A DNA stretch of 64,000 bases from an uncultured Ruminiclostridium sp. (GTDB lineage Bacteria; Bacillota; Clostridia; Oscillospirales; Ruminococcaceae), in NCBI GenBank assembly GCA_949878745.1, contig CATLBH010000003.1, positions 49,958 to 113,957 of the forward strand, read 5' to 3'. Below, in pieces: positions 32,450 to 42,902 of the stretch (position 1 is its first letter; each line of letters opens with the position of its first letter). A program made the translations under genes and the position numbers. Under the pieces are notes generated by a model. It was given only the letters and a program-made list of their open reading frames with translations, was not told the DNA's origin and did no database searches.

Positions 32450-33727
32450 TCAACTTCTTTTTATATCCGCCCCCACGCTTCTGAGAACTTTTTCTATACT
32501 TTCATACCCTCTGTCCACATGACAGATACCCGATATCTTACTGGTTCCCTCCGCCGCCAGTCCCGCGGTTATCAAGGCCGCTCCGCCGCGAAGATCGGTA
32601 GCCACAAGCTCCGCTCCCGAGAGACTTTTCACCCCCGTGACCACGGCCACCTTTCCTTCTACGCTTATTTTCGCGCCGAGTCTGGTAAGCTCCGAGGCGT
32701 GCTTGAACCTGTTCTCGAAAATGTTTTCCACAAACACCGTGGTACCCGAGGCCATTGTCGCCAGCGCCATAAGCGGCGGCTGAGCGTCGGTGGGAAATCC
32801 CGGGTGAACGTTTGTTCTTATGGTTCCGGGAGATATCAGTGGGCGGTGTAGATTGATAAATATATTGTTTTCCTCCCGCTTTTTGCCGTAGGAGTAGATG
32901 CTGCACCCCATTTGCTCCAAAACCGCCGTTATGGGTCTGAGGTCGCCGCTGTTCACGTCGGTAAGTATAAGCTCTCCCCCCGACGCGCCGCAGCAGCATA
33001 AGTAAGTCGCCGCCGCTATTCTGTCCGGCATTATCCTGTGTTCACAGGGGGAAAGGCTTTCCACGCCCTCCACGGCTACGGTGCTTCCCCCCGCTCCGCT
33101 GACTCTTCCGCCGCATTTGTTGATGAAATTCGCCAAATCGACTATTTCAGGCTCTCTCGCCGCGTTGTGTATCTCGGTAACTCCCCGTGCGAGGGAGGCC
33201 GCCAGCATTATGTTCTCCGTAGCGCCCACCGAGGAGAAGGAAAGCGCTATTCTCGCGCCGTGAAGTCCCTTGGGAGCGGTGCACTCCAGATACCCGTGCT
33301 TTTCCTCGATGTCCGCCCCCATTTCCCTCAGCGCCGCCAAATGGAAATCGATGGGTCGGGGGCCCAATTCACAGCCGCCGGGAAACGACAGCCGACAGCT
33401 TTTGCATCTTGTCAGCACGGGTCCCAGAAAGACAATAGACGACCTCATCTCCCGCATAAGGGAAGCGGGTACTTCCGTTCCCTTTATCACCGAAGCGTTA
33501 ACGGTAACGGTGGTCTGCTCCCTTCGGCACTTACAGCCGAGACATTCCAGTATACGACAGGCAGCGTCACAGTCGGACAGCCGCGGGCAGTTATGAAGCA
33601 CCGATTCCCCGCCGCACAGAACACAGGCAGCTAATAACGGCAGGGCGCTGTTTTTCGCGCCCTGAACGGAGATCTCGCCTTCCAGCCGCCTGCCGCCGTT
33701 TATAACGATACGCTGTTGCTCCGCCAT
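32450..33727 (-). CDS. murA: UDP-N-acetylglucosamine 1-carboxyvinyltransferase
   Basis: A 425-residue enzyme for the first committed step of peptidoglycan synthesis (enolpyruvyl transfer from PEP). KN at 25-26 in QGAKNSALPLL and the loop Cys119 in PGGCELGPRPIDFH are present; the Cys form is normally sensitive to fosfomycin. ATG 33725-33727 is chosen because AAAGG lies 9 bases upstream; a GTG three codons earlier overlaps it. It lies between murG and divIB in the cluster, an arrangement seen in Clostridia. Confidence 0.95.
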   Translation of the reverse strand: MAEQQRIVINGGRRLEGEISVQGAKNSALPLLAACVLCGGESVLHNCPRLSDCDAACRILECLGCKCRREQTTVTVNASVIKGTEVPASLMREMRSSIVFLGPVLTRCKSCRLSFPGGCELGPRPIDFHLAALREMGADIEEKHGYLECTAPKGLHGARIALSFSSVGATENIMLAASLARGVTEIHNAAREPEIVDLANFINKCGGRVSGAGGSTVAVEGVESLSPCEHRIMPDRIAAATYLCCCGASGGELILTDVNSGDLRPITAVLEQMGCSIYSYGKKREENNIFINLHRPLISPGTIRTNVHPGFPTDAQPPLMALATMASGTTVFVENIFENRFKHASELTRLGAKISVEGKVAVVTGVKSLSGAELVATDLRGGAALITAGLAAEGTSKISGICHVDRGYESIEKVLRSVGADIKRS

Positions 33728-33794
33728 AGTAATCACCCTTTCTAAAGCATTTTACCTTTCAGTGTATGCCAAAGGGTGATTTTTGGTTAAAATG

Positions 33795-34913
33795 TTACGA
33801 TTTCACAAGATCGAGTATTTCGCTGAGTATAACGTCGGCCGCGTTGGTTTTGGCCAATTGTCTCGCTCTTACTCCCATTTCCTCAAGTCTTACGGTATCC
33901 TTATATAAGCTGCTCACCGTTTCGATAAGCCATTTTCCGTCCAGATCCTTGTCCTCGCGGAGTATCGCCGCCCTTGCGTCCTCAAGGGTTTTCGCGTTAT
34001 AGTACTGGTGATTTTCCGTGGCGTTGGGGTAAGGCACCAACACGGACGGTCTTCCGATGGCGGTTATTTCGGTAAGGGTCATTGAGCCCGCTCTGGACAC
34101 TATCAGGTCGGCGGCACACATACAGGTGTACATATTGTCGATATATTCCTTAAGAATAAGTCTTTCGGAATTTTTATCCACCTTGTTTTCCTCAAGCAGC
34201 CCGCCGAAGGTGTCTTTTCCGTTTCCTCCGTAGGAATGTATATGATTTATTCCGCCCGTTGACTGCTCCCAAGCCATCAGCTCGGCCACGGCGGAATTTA
34301 TCCTGTTGGCTCCGAGGCTTCCGCCGAGAGAAAGGACGGTAAAGCCTTCGGGAAGCCCCAGCCTTTTCCGCGCCGAATTTCTCTCTTCGATGGGGATATT
34401 GTTTCTCAGGGGATTTCCCGTTATAACGCATTTTTCGTGATGCTTAAGGTGCTTAAGAGTATCCTCGGAAAACACGAAAACCTTGTCGGCTGTTTTGGAA
34501 AGCAACTTTGTGGTGATTCCCGGGTAAGAATTGCTTTCGTGAGTGACGGTTTTTATCCCAATACGCGCCGCTTCTCTGAGAACCGCGCCGCATACGTATC
34601 CGCCTGTCCCCACGCAAATATCGGGTTTAAATTCCTCGATAAGCTTTTTTACCCGGGGAAAAGCCGCCGCGTAGTAATAGAGGGCTTTTGCGTTTCTTTT
34701 TATATTGGTTATGGACAGATGTCTCTGAATACCCGCCATTTTTATTCCGTGAAAGTCATAGCCCGCTTTTTTTACAAGCTTGGCCTCCATTCCGTTCGGT
34801 GTGCCCACGAATAAAATTTTGCTGTCGGGGAATATGTTAATCGTTTTGTCCGCTATGGCAAGAGCGGGGTTTATGTGGCCGGCCGTTCCGCCCGCCGCTA
34901 TAAGAACGCGCAT
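33795..34913 (-). CDS. murG: UDP-GlcNAc:lipid I N-acetylglucosaminyltransferase
   Basis: A 372-residue GT28 enzyme making lipid II at the inner membrane face. GGTAGHINPALAIA (8-21) is the first glycine loop; CVGTGGYVCGAVL the second; LSLGGSLGANRIN and the sugar-nucleotide site SRAGSMTLTEITAIGRPS lie in the C-terminal domain. All are conserved. Confidence 0.96.
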   Translation of the reverse strand: MRVLIAAGGTAGHINPALAIADKTINIFPDSKILFVGTPNGMEAKLVKKAGYDFHGIKMAGIQRHLSITNIKRNAKALYYYAAAFPRVKKLIEEFKPDICVGTGGYVCGAVLREAARIGIKTVTHESNSYPGITTKLLSKTADKVFVFSEDTLKHLKHHEKCVITGNPLRNNIPIEERNSARKRLGLPEGFTVLSLGGSLGANRINSAVAELMAWEQSTGGINHIHSYGGNGKDTFGGLLEENKVDKNSERLILKEYIDNMYTCMCAADLIVSRAGSMTLTEITAIGRPSVLVPYPNATENHQYYNAKTLEDARAAILREDKDLDGKWLIETVSSLYKDTVRLEEMGVRARQLAKTNAADVILSEILDLVKS

Positions 34914-34982
34914 TTTTGGGGCTCCTTTTTTATTTTAAAAATCTCGTTATCGTATTTTTTCAGACATAAGGGGGCGTTTCGA

Positions 34983-36347
34983 TTACTTAAGCGCCGCCTT
35001 TCTCGAAACGTTAAGCAGTATTCCCATTTCGCCCAGCTGCATAAGCAGGGCGGAGCCGCCGTAGCTGAAGAAGGGAAGAGAAATACCGGTATTGGGTACG
35101 GAATTGGTTACCACCGCGATATTCAGAAGGGCTTGAAGACCCATCTGGAAGGTGATACCGAAGGCAAGCATCATTCCAAACTTGTCTCTCGCCTTGATAC
35201 AGATATAAAATCCTCTCCATATAAGAAGAACAAACAGCAGTATTACAAGAGCCGCGCCAACGAAACCCAGTTCCTCGCAGATTATGGGGAAAATGAAGTC
35301 GTTTCTGGCTTCGGGAAGATAGGCGTATTTTTGCCGCGAATTTCCGAAGCCCAATCCGAAGAGACCGCCGCTTCCTATGGTTACCAATGACTGGTAGGTC
35401 TGGAAGGTGTCCTTTTGGATATCCGCTTCGGGATCCAAAAAGCTTATTATACGGGCGTCAAAGTAATCGTAGCCCAGCTGTTTCAGAAGCATTACTCCCA
35501 AAACAACCAAAGGAACCATAATAAGAATACTTATAAAAAGATGTTTCGGGTTAAGCCCGCCCACAAACATCATTGAGAAGCCTATGGCGAACACTATGAT
35601 GGTTGCCGAAAGGTGAGGCTGTATCATAAGAGAAAAACAGGACACGCCCAGAACTATCATAAAAGGGATATAACCCTTTTTGAAATCCTTTAGATAGCCG
35701 TATCTTTTGTCTATCATATAGGCAAAAACCACTATTACGGCGAATTTAAGTATTTCCGAAGGCTGAAAGGTTATGCCGCCTATCTCAAGCCATCTTTCCG
35801 CACCGTTTCCCACGGAACCGGCCACCTTTACTGCGCCCATAAGCACCAGTGAAACGCCGCCGAGAGAATACAGGACAAGTTTTTTCGAGAAAATGTGATA
35901 GTCGAAGTTGGCCGCCGCTATCATTGCCGCCAAACCCACCACGGCGAACAGCGCCTGTTTTTTCAGATAGAACAGGCTGTCTCCCTTGGTGCTGTACGCC
36001 ACCGCGTAGCTGGCGGAAAACATCATTATAAGCCCAAAGGCAAGCAATACAAGCACTATCGTAAACAATGGATAGTCAAATCCGCTTCTTACCCAGACGG
36101 TTTTTTTCTTGGGCTTTTCCGCGCGGATCGATTTCGGCCTTTTCGCTGCCGCGCCCGCCGCCGAAGAGACCGCCGTGCCGCCCATTGCGGCTTTTCTTAC
36201 GTCCCGATAGGCGTTTCTTTTATCCCGATTTTGCGGGGATATATTTGCGGAAGCGGTTTTTCTTTTATCTGAAAGCCTTATATTGCCATTGCCCGAGGAG
36301 GTTTTTTTTGCCGAGATTTTACCGGCGGTTACTGTTCTTTCGGTCAC
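34983..36347 (-). CDS. ftsW: FtsW, SEDS-family septal glycosyltransferase
   Basis: A 454-residue membrane protein that polymerises septal lipid II with its cognate PBP. About 90 basic, Ala/Lys-rich residues precede the first helix, an extension not found in typical FtsW. Ten hydrophobic segments follow. Diagnostic pieces are the RWLEIGGITFQPSE region (about 185) and the ending PFFSYGGSALLMQLGEMGILLNVS. Located between murG and mraY where murD is often found. Confidence 0.94.
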   Translation of the reverse strand: MTERTVTAGKISAKKTSSGNGNIRLSDKRKTASANISPQNRDKRNAYRDVRKAAMGGTAVSSAAGAAAKRPKSIRAEKPKKKTVWVRSGFDYPLFTIVLVLLAFGLIMMFSASYAVAYSTKGDSLFYLKKQALFAVVGLAAMIAAANFDYHIFSKKLVLYSLGGVSLVLMGAVKVAGSVGNGAERWLEIGGITFQPSEILKFAVIVVFAYMIDKRYGYLKDFKKGYIPFMIVLGVSCFSLMIQPHLSATIIVFAIGFSMMFVGGLNPKHLFISILIMVPLVVLGVMLLKQLGYDYFDARIISFLDPEADIQKDTFQTYQSLVTIGSGGLFGLGFGNSRQKYAYLPEARNDFIFPIICEELGFVGAALVILLFVLLIWRGFYICIKARDKFGMMLAFGITFQMGLQALLNIAVVTNSVPNTGISLPFFSYGGSALLMQLGEMGILLNVSRKAALK

Positions 36348-36376
36348 TTAAAAGCTCCTTTCGGTTTTTAGAAAAG

Positions 36377-37396
36377 TTACGATTGCAGCAAGGACAGTGC
36401 CACCGCGGCAGCCCCCGCCAATATAGCCAACAGCGAAAATACCGCGTCTATCTTTATTTCCTTCCAGCCCCGAAGCTCAAAGCTGTGGTGAATGGGGGTC
36501 ATTTTAAACAGTCTTTTTCCGTGGGTTATCTTAAAATAGGTGGTCTGTATCAGCACGGTGAGCGCTTCCCAGATGTAAACCGCCGCCGCGATGATCATCG
36601 CCGTTTCGCAGCCCGATCCCACGCCTATTCCCACCACCATTCCCCCCAAAAACAGGGAGCCGGTATCGCCCATAAAAACCTTGGCGGGGGGAAAATTCCA
36701 GAAAAGGAAGCCGAGGCAGCCTCCCGCCGCCGCCACCGACACGATTGTCATCCCGTAAAGCTTTATGTTGGCGGTTATCAGCACAAAGGCGAGAAAATAA
36801 ATAAAGGATACGCTCCCGCAAAGTCCGTCGATACCGTCGTTTAAATTTACGGCGTTGACCAGATAAAGCATTACCAATCCCATTAAAATATAATAGAAAA
36901 AAGAAAGGTCTATCTGGAACAGGAAGGGAACGTTAATAACGGTGGAGGTATCTCCGCTTAATACGCGGGAAGTGAAATAAGCGGCGATAATAAGCACTTG
37001 AAGCACTATTTTCTGTATAACGGTAAGCCCCTCGTTGCGCTTTTTCTTTATTTTTATATAATCGTCCAGAAAACCCACAAAGCCGAAGCACAGCCCCATT
37101 ATCAGAGCGGATATTCCCTTTAGGGCCGCGCCCGTTCCTATAATGTCAAAGCTTATATAATTGTTTTTCCAAAGGAGTATATAACCTAAAATTACCGCCG
37201 CTGTCACGCCGATAAAAAACATCAGCCCGCCCATGGTAGGAGTTCCCTGTTTTTTTTCCTTGTGCCATTTCGGGCCAATATCCAAAATTGTCTGACCGTA
37301 TTTCAGCTTACGCATTACCGGAATTACCCAGCAGCCCATACAGGCGGTTACGGCGGCGGCAGCCACGGCGGTTATCAGTATTATCCAAAGTATCAT
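36377..37396 (-). CDS. mraY: phospho-N-acetylmuramoyl-pentapeptide transferase
   Basis: About 339 residues, ten helices; forms lipid I from UDP-MurNAc-pentapeptide and undecaprenyl phosphate. Conserved GTPTMGG, the Asp pair in GFLDDYIKI, NAVNLNDGIDGL and FMGDTGSLFLGG. The start could be ATG 37396 or GTG 37402; AAAGG lies upstream of both. Confidence 0.95.
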   Translation of the reverse strand: MILWIILITAVAAAAVTACMGCWVIPVMRKLKYGQTILDIGPKWHKEKKQGTPTMGGLMFFIGVTAAVILGYILLWKNNYISFDIIGTGAALKGISALIMGLCFGFVGFLDDYIKIKKKRNEGLTVIQKIVLQVLIIAAYFTSRVLSGDTSTVINVPFLFQIDLSFFYYILMGLVMLYLVNAVNLNDGIDGLCGSVSFIYFLAFVLITANIKLYGMTIVSVAAAGGCLGFLFWNFPPAKVFMGDTGSLFLGGMVVGIGVGSGCETAMIIAAAVYIWEALTVLIQTTYFKITHGKRLFKMTPIHHSFELRGWKEIKIDAVFSLLAILAGAAAVALSLLQS

Positions 37397-37487
37397 CGTC
37401 ACACAGCCCTTTCAAAATACCTGTCTTTAACTAACCCGAACGTCCCGTTCGGAGGGGGGGTATAATGTTTGCCTTTATTTTTTCGGT

Positions 37488-38951
37488 TTATTCCTTTATT
37501 CTTCCCTGTTCCGTCAAAATCTCTTTCACTATTTCGTGCTCGTCAAAATGGAGATAATCGGCTCCGTATATTTGGTGGGTTTCGTGTCCTTTTCCGCAGA
37601 GCACGACGACGTCCTTCGGTTTCGCCTGTTTCATCGCGTATCGGATAGCCTCGTGTCTGTCCTCTATGGCGGTATAAACCACCATGGTTTTGTCGAGGCC
37701 TTTTTCCACTTGTCTTATTATTTTCATGGGATCCTCGAAGCGGGGGTTGTCGCTGGTCACTATCGCCAGATTTGAGTTTTTTCCCACCGCAACGCCCATA
37801 TCGGGACGCTTATCCGCGTCTCTTTCCCCCGCCGCGCCGAACACGCAAATTATTCTTCCCTGAGCGAAGGCCTTGATGGAGGAAAGTATTTTTTCCAGAG
37901 CGTCGGCGGTGTGAGCGTAATCGCATATCACGGTGAAATCCCCGTCGTAAAGCACCTCGCAGCGTCCGTTCACCCCCTTGAAGCTTTCAAGGGCGGCTAC
38001 GCACTCTTTTATATCAAAGTCAAGCTCGCGGCAGGCTCCCAAGGCGGCGGCGGAATTGGCCACATTGAACATTCCGGGCATTCCGAATTTTACTGGGAAG
38101 GATTTTTCGTCCCTGTCGCTGCTGAACCAATAGCTTACGTAGGCTGGGGCGGTTTTTATGTTTACGCTGTAATAATTGGCGGCGTCGGTGATGCTGTAAT
38201 CCCTTTTGTTTTCCTTGGGGATATTAAGCTCCTTCATCAGCTTTTTTCCGTACTTGTCGTCCACGCATATCAGGGCTTTGGCGCAGTGGTCAAAAAGGGA
38301 TTTTTTGGCCTTGTAGTAATTGTCCATTGTGCCGTGAACGTCCAGATGATCCTGGGTGAGGTTGGTAAATATACCTATTTCGTATTGTATACCGTACAAT
38401 CTTCCCTGAACTAGAGCCTGAGAAGAGGCTTCTATGGCGCAGTATTCAGCGCCGTTTTCCACCGCCTCCGCCAGATAGCCGAAAAGCTCCATTTGAAGGG
38501 GGGTGGTGGGTACGTCGCCGTCGGACTCGTAGAATTTTCCGCAAAGGTCGCACCCGGCAGTGCCTATACAGGCGCATTTTTTGCCGCAGGCGGAGATAAT
38601 ATGCTGTATAAGATGAGTCACGGTGGTTTTTCCGTTGGTTCCAGTCACGGCTATCATTTTAAGCTTTTTATGGGGGTTTCCGTAGTAATTCGCGGCCAGA
38701 TAAGCGTAATATTCTCTTGTGTTCTGTACCAGAAGCTGTCTTTCACAGCCCGTATCCCTTTCCGCCACTATAAGAGAAGCGCCCTTTTTCTCCATTTCGG
38801 CGGCGGCGGAATGTCCGTCAAAGCTTTTGCCTTTGATACAGACAAAGACGTCGCCCTTCTGGAGCTTATTTGTGTTGTCGGTAACCGAGTTTATCTCGGT
38901 ATCGGAAATTCCCTTTTCCTTAGCCAAAGGACAAATCTCATACAAAGTCAT
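37488..38951 (-). CDS. murE: UDP-MurNAc-tripeptide synthetase (meso-DAP type)
   Basis: About 487 residues; adds the third amino acid of the stem peptide. P-loop GTNGKTTV near 104-111, the middle-domain KAKKSLF region, and DNPR in VTSDNPRFEDP, the motif tied to meso-diaminopimelate rather than Lys. The start is probably ATG 38951 (AAAGGA 12 bases upstream); the ATG at 38963 abuts that site. Confidence 0.94.
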   Translation of the reverse strand: MTLYEICPLAKEKGISDTEINSVTDNTNKLQKGDVFVCIKGKSFDGHSAAAEMEKKGASLIVAERDTGCERQLLVQNTREYYAYLAANYYGNPHKKLKMIAVTGTNGKTTVTHLIQHIISACGKKCACIGTAGCDLCGKFYESDGDVPTTPLQMELFGYLAEAVENGAEYCAIEASSQALVQGRLYGIQYEIGIFTNLTQDHLDVHGTMDNYYKAKKSLFDHCAKALICVDDKYGKKLMKELNIPKENKRDYSITDAANYYSVNIKTAPAYVSYWFSSDRDEKSFPVKFGMPGMFNVANSAAALGACRELDFDIKECVAALESFKGVNGRCEVLYDGDFTVICDYAHTADALEKILSSIKAFAQGRIICVFGAAGERDADKRPDMGVAVGKNSNLAIVTSDNPRFEDPMKIIRQVEKGLDKTMVVYTAIEDRHEAIRYAMKQAKPKDVVVLCGKGHETHQIYGADYLHFDEHEIVKEILTEQGRIKE

Positions 38952-39049
38952 TCGATCAATCATTCCTTTCGGTTAGCTGACGTTTAAATAAGTGACGGAA
39001 GCGTTCCGCGCTGCGGGGAGCAGAAATCCGCAAAGAATCTTAAAGGGTA

Positions 39050-41320
39050 TCAGCCTGTTTCGTCGTCCAGATAAAAGGTTACCTCCACTACCGCGCCTTT
39101 ATAGGCTTCGGTGCCCGGATCTATGGACTGGCTCACCGCCTCGGCGTTTTCGTTTTCCGCGGCTCCGCCCGAGAGTCTTATGTTGAGACCCGCGGAGGTT
39201 ATCGCTTTGTTGGCCTGTTCCGCGCTCATTCCGATAACATTGGGTACGGTGACGGTTTTCTTTTCGCTGTCGTCCATATAGATTACAACGGTTCCGCCTC
39301 TGGGGATCATCTGTGCCGCTCCGGGAACGGTTGCGGTTACGATTCCGTTTTCGTCCCCCACGAATTCGTAGTTAAGGCCGTCTTTCTTTAAGGCGCTGAT
39401 TGCGGCCAGGCCGCCTGCTCCCAAAACATAAGGAACGGTGGTGTCCTGATTTTCCAGTTCCTCGGCGGTGTACTGGGCGTAAATTCCCATATGCTCGAGA
39501 CATTCGCCGAACACCGCAGAGATAACGGGGGCGGCGACGCGGCTCCCGTAAATCTGACCGTTCATAGGTTCGTCGACCATAACAAGCATTATTATTTCGG
39601 GGTCGTCGGCGGGGGTAAAGCAGCACATACTGCCCACATATCTCATATTTCCCTTGGGGTATTCGTCAAGCTTTTCCGAGGTGCCGCTCTTTCCGCCGAT
39701 TCTGTAGCCCTCCATATAGGCGTTGGAGCCGCCGTTGTTTTTAACCACGTTTTCAAGCATCATACGCATGGCGGCGCTGGTTTTTTCGCTTATTACCTGT
39801 CTTTTTACGGTGGTTTCGTTGGATTTTATAACGTTTCCCGTATTGTCCACGATTTTATCCACCACATGGGGGGTGACTAAATATCCTCCGTTAATTACGG
39901 CGGCGTAGGCGGTTATCATCTGTAAGGGAGTAAGCTTGCTTGTCTGTCCGAAGGAGGAGCTGGCAAGCTCTACGGGCCCCATACGCTCATAGGGAACATA
40001 CTGCGACGTATTTTCTCCCGGGAGATCCACGCCCGTTTTTTCAGTAAGACCGAAGGCTTCAAAGTAGTCGGTGAAGTTTTTGGTACCCAGAAGCTGTCCT
40101 ATCGCTATAAAAGCGGGGTTACAGGATCTTATCAGAGCATTCTGGAGGTCGACCTCGCCGTGACCCGCGCTGCTCCAGCACTCTATCTTTGTACCCGCAA
40201 CGTCGGCCACGCCGTAGCAGTTGGTAACGTAGGAATCGGAGCCTAAAAGCTCTTCCTCCACGGCGGCGGCGGCGGTCACCACTTTAAATACCGATCCGGG
40301 AATATACAGCTCGGAGATGGTTTTGTTGTTCCACTGGGTTTCGCGGAATATCGCCCGTTTCTGACTCAAAAGGGATTCTATTTCCTCCTCGGTATAATTT
40401 TTTTCATCCTCTCTTAATTCTTTTTCGTAATCGTCAAGCTTAGCCTGAAAATAATCGCTCATGGCGGAGGGTCGGTTCAGATTATAGCTTGGGGCGCTGG
40501 CCATGGCCAGTATGGCGCCGGTTTTGGCGTTCATTATTATTCCGCAGGCGCGGTTCTGAACGTTTTGTTGGGTAAGAACCAGCTCGAGGTTTTTTTCGAG
40601 GCTGTATTGCAGGGTGGAATCTATGGTCAGGTAAAGACCGTTTCCGTCCTTGGCTTCGTATCTGGTTTCGTACTGATAGGGCATCGCTTCGCCGTTGGCG
40701 TCGAGGGCGGTCACTACCTTTCCGTCCACGCCCTGAAGATAATCGTCGTAATAGGCTTCGATTCCGTAAACGCCGTCTCCGTCAAAATTCGTAAAGCCTA
40801 TGACGGAGGAAGCAAGAGTTTCGTTGGGGTATTCCCTTTTGGTGTTTTCTCTCGCTTCAACGGAATAGGTGGCAAGCTTGTTGTCTATCCTGAACTGATT
40901 TATTGCGTCGGCGGTTTCCTTATCCACCTTGGTTTTTACTATATAATACCTGTGATTGGTGTTTTCGCATTCGTCCACCAGTTCTTGATAATCCACGCCG
41001 CAGATCTCGGCTACGCCTTTGCAGATTTCCTCGGTTTTCGCCTTGTCGTATTCGGATATGCTGTTGGCGTTAAGGATAATGTCCCAGACGGTGGAGCTTT
41101 GAGCCAGAATTTTACCGTCGGCATCGTAAATGGTGCCTCGGTTGGCGTTTATGGAAAAGCTGCTGAGCTGTTGGTCATTGGCCTTGGAGCGGTAATATTC
41201 CGACTGTACAATGGATACGTTAAAAAGTCTTACGCATATGTAGACTGTAAAGGCGATAAGCAAGGTAAAAACACCGACGAAAACGCGTCTGCGCATTTTT
41301 TTGGTGGGAGTGTTGGCCAT
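39050..41320 (-). CDS. class B penicillin-binding protein with two PASTA domains (FtsI/SpoVD type)
   Basis: A 756-residue transpeptidase that cross-links septal or spore peptidoglycan. One N-terminal helix (12-33), a dimerisation domain (RGTIYDADGKILA at 61-73), and the transpeptidase with S343-V-F-K346, S399-C-N401 and KSGTSE near 560. Two PASTA units end the protein (TVPYVLGAGG and TVPNVIGMSA). Position between ftsL and murE fits the main division PBP; PASTA tails are also found in the sporulation paralogue SpoVD, so the name is left open. Confidence 0.93.
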   Translation of the reverse strand: MANTPTKKMRRRVFVGVFTLLIAFTVYICVRLFNVSIVQSEYYRSKANDQQLSSFSINANRGTIYDADGKILAQSSTVWDIILNANSISEYDKAKTEEICKGVAEICGVDYQELVDECENTNHRYYIVKTKVDKETADAINQFRIDNKLATYSVEARENTKREYPNETLASSVIGFTNFDGDGVYGIEAYYDDYLQGVDGKVVTALDANGEAMPYQYETRYEAKDGNGLYLTIDSTLQYSLEKNLELVLTQQNVQNRACGIIMNAKTGAILAMASAPSYNLNRPSAMSDYFQAKLDDYEKELREDEKNYTEEEIESLLSQKRAIFRETQWNNKTISELYIPGSVFKVVTAAAAVEEELLGSDSYVTNCYGVADVAGTKIECWSSAGHGEVDLQNALIRSCNPAFIAIGQLLGTKNFTDYFEAFGLTEKTGVDLPGENTSQYVPYERMGPVELASSSFGQTSKLTPLQMITAYAAVINGGYLVTPHVVDKIVDNTGNVIKSNETTVKRQVISEKTSAAMRMMLENVVKNNGGSNAYMEGYRIGGKSGTSEKLDEYPKGNMRYVGSMCCFTPADDPEIIMLVMVDEPMNGQIYGSRVAAPVISAVFGECLEHMGIYAQYTAEELENQDTTVPYVLGAGGLAAISALKKDGLNYEFVGDENGIVTATVPGAAQMIPRGGTVVIYMDDSEKKTVTVPNVIGMSAEQANKAITSAGLNIRLSGGAAENENAEAVSQSIDPGTEAYKGAVVEVTFYLDDETG

Positions 41321-41416
41321 ATTTCGCTTTCCTTTCTTTTTCGGACAAACAAATTATTTTGATACAATTTATGAGAACAAGCTGTATATTAGAACTTGTC
41401 CTCATAAAAATCAAAA

Positions 41417-41899
41417 TCAAAATCCGAGATAGTCCGAGACTCCGTCCAGCCAGTTTTTAAGGGAGACAAATACGTTTTCTTCCTTTTCGGCCACCTGTAC
41501 CATCGTTCTGTCCTGAACGTAAATGTATCTGACCTGGTTTTTGGTGGTTTTTTGAAGCCCCAGCTCCGATACGGCCATTTCCTCAACCTTGCTGAGGGTT
41601 ACCATATTGTCAAGCCGAGCCTGGAGGCGGGCGTTTTCGCTTTTCGCTTCCTGAAGCTCGGTGGTTTTGCCGCTTATCTGAGTGGAAACCTCGGAAAGGG
41701 ACGCCTTGCTGCTCACAAAAAAGAAGGCTATCACCGCCGCGAAGGCCACCAGAACTATTGTAGCGAACCAGTTTCCGCTTTTGGCCACCGATGTGGCGTG
41801 AATTTTTATATGGGGGGCGGTTTTGGGCTTTTGTACCCGTTCCTCTACGTCAAATCTTGAAAGATCGTATGCTACGTTGCTTTTATTGTACGCGTACAT
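41417..41899 (-). CDS. ftsL: FtsL-like septum protein
   Basis: A 160-residue bitopic protein: about 50 cytoplasmic residues, one helix (FATIVLVAFAAVIAFFF, about 45-63), then an extracytoplasmic coiled coil (leucine-heptad-like SEVSTQISGKTTELQEAKSE) and a tail. Sequence similarity in FtsL is low, so the call relies on position between rsmH and the PBP gene and on the topology. ATG 41899 has AAGGA 9 bases upstream; an ATG three codons earlier overlaps it. Confidence 0.8.
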   Translation of the reverse strand: MYAYNKSNVAYDLSRFDVEERVQKPKTAPHIKIHATSVAKSGNWFATIVLVAFAAVIAFFFVSSKASLSEVSTQISGKTTELQEAKSENARLQARLDNMVTLSKVEEMAVSELGLQKTTKNQVRYIYVQDRTMVQVAEKEENVFVSLKNWLDGVSDYLGF

Positions 41900-41977
41900 A
41901 TTTATCATTCCTTCCTATCGGAGAGCCTTTGCGCCGAATATACCGAAAATCCGATTATATACTATTTACAATTAGTA

Positions 41978-42901
41978 TTACAGCTTTTCGAGGATTCTCA
42001 GCTTTGCGCTTCGGCTTCGGGGGTTTTCCTCAAGCTCGGTTTCTTCGGCTTCTATGGGCTTTTTGTTCACCAATCTCGCCGCAGGCTTTTTTCCGCATAC
42101 GCAAACGGGAAAATCCGGCGGGCAGGTACAGCCGGTACAGTAATCCCTGAAAGCGTTTTTCACTATTCTGTCCTCAAGGGAATGGAAGGTTATAACCGCC
42201 ATTCTTCCTCCTTGGGAAAGAAGCTCAAAGCCCGCCGCTATTCCCTTTTCAAGAACCTCAAGCTCTCTGTTGACCTCTATTCTTATGGCCTGAAAGGTTT
42301 TTCGGCAGGGATTTTTTTCTTTTCTCGCCTTCATGGGGACATGACTTTTTATTATTTCGGCAAGCCGGGAGGTGGTTTCTATGGGGGCGGCCGCTCTCGA
42401 TTCCGCGATTCCCTTGGCTATGCTTACGGCGTATTTTTCCTCGCCGTAAAGGCGGAGTATCCTTATAAGCTCGTCCTCTCCGTATTCGTTCACCACGTCG
42501 CGGGCGCTTTCGCCTTTACCGCTCATTCGCATATCGAGGGGAGCGTCGTCGTGATAGGAAAAGCCCCGCTCACGGTTATCCAGCTGGTAGGAGCTTACTC
42601 CCAAATCCATAAGGATACCGTCGGCTTTTTTTACTCCGTATTCGGCGAGCGCCTCTCCCATTTCCGCAAAGTTGCGTGTTACGAAAACGGGAGAATACTC
42701 GCAAAGCCGCGTTTTGGCGGCTTCAATGGCTTCACCGTCCTGATCGAAGCAAAACAGAACCCCTTTCGGGCTCAAACGCGCGGCGATTTCAAGGCTGTGT
42801 CCCCCGCCGCCCGTGGTGCAGTCTATATAAACTCCGTCCGGCTTTACGGCCAGACCTTCTATGCTTTCCCGCAAAAGCACCGATTTATGCTGAAACTCCA
42901 T
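41978..42901 (-). CDS. rsmH: 16S rRNA m4C1402 methyltransferase
   Basis: A 307-residue SAM enzyme methylating C1402 of 16S rRNA. It begins EFQHKSVLLRESIEGL, with SAM loop DCTTGGGGHSLEI and FDQDGEAI, and LMDLGVSSYQLD. A four-Cys pattern near the C-terminus (CTGCTCPPDFPVC) is present as in the family. The ATG at 42901 comes one base after the mraZ stop, so translation is coupled. Confidence 0.95.
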   Translation of the reverse strand: MEFQHKSVLLRESIEGLAVKPDGVYIDCTTGGGGHSLEIAARLSPKGVLFCFDQDGEAIEAAKTRLCEYSPVFVTRNFAEMGEALAEYGVKKADGILMDLGVSSYQLDNRERGFSYHDDAPLDMRMSGKGESARDVVNEYGEDELIRILRLYGEEKYAVSIAKGIAESRAAAPIETTSRLAEIIKSHVPMKARKEKNPCRKTFQAIRIEVNRELEVLEKGIAAGFELLSQGGRMAVITFHSLEDRIVKNAFRDYCTGCTCPPDFPVCVCGKKPAARLVNKKPIEAEETELEENPRSRSAKLRILEKL

Positions 42902-42902
42902 A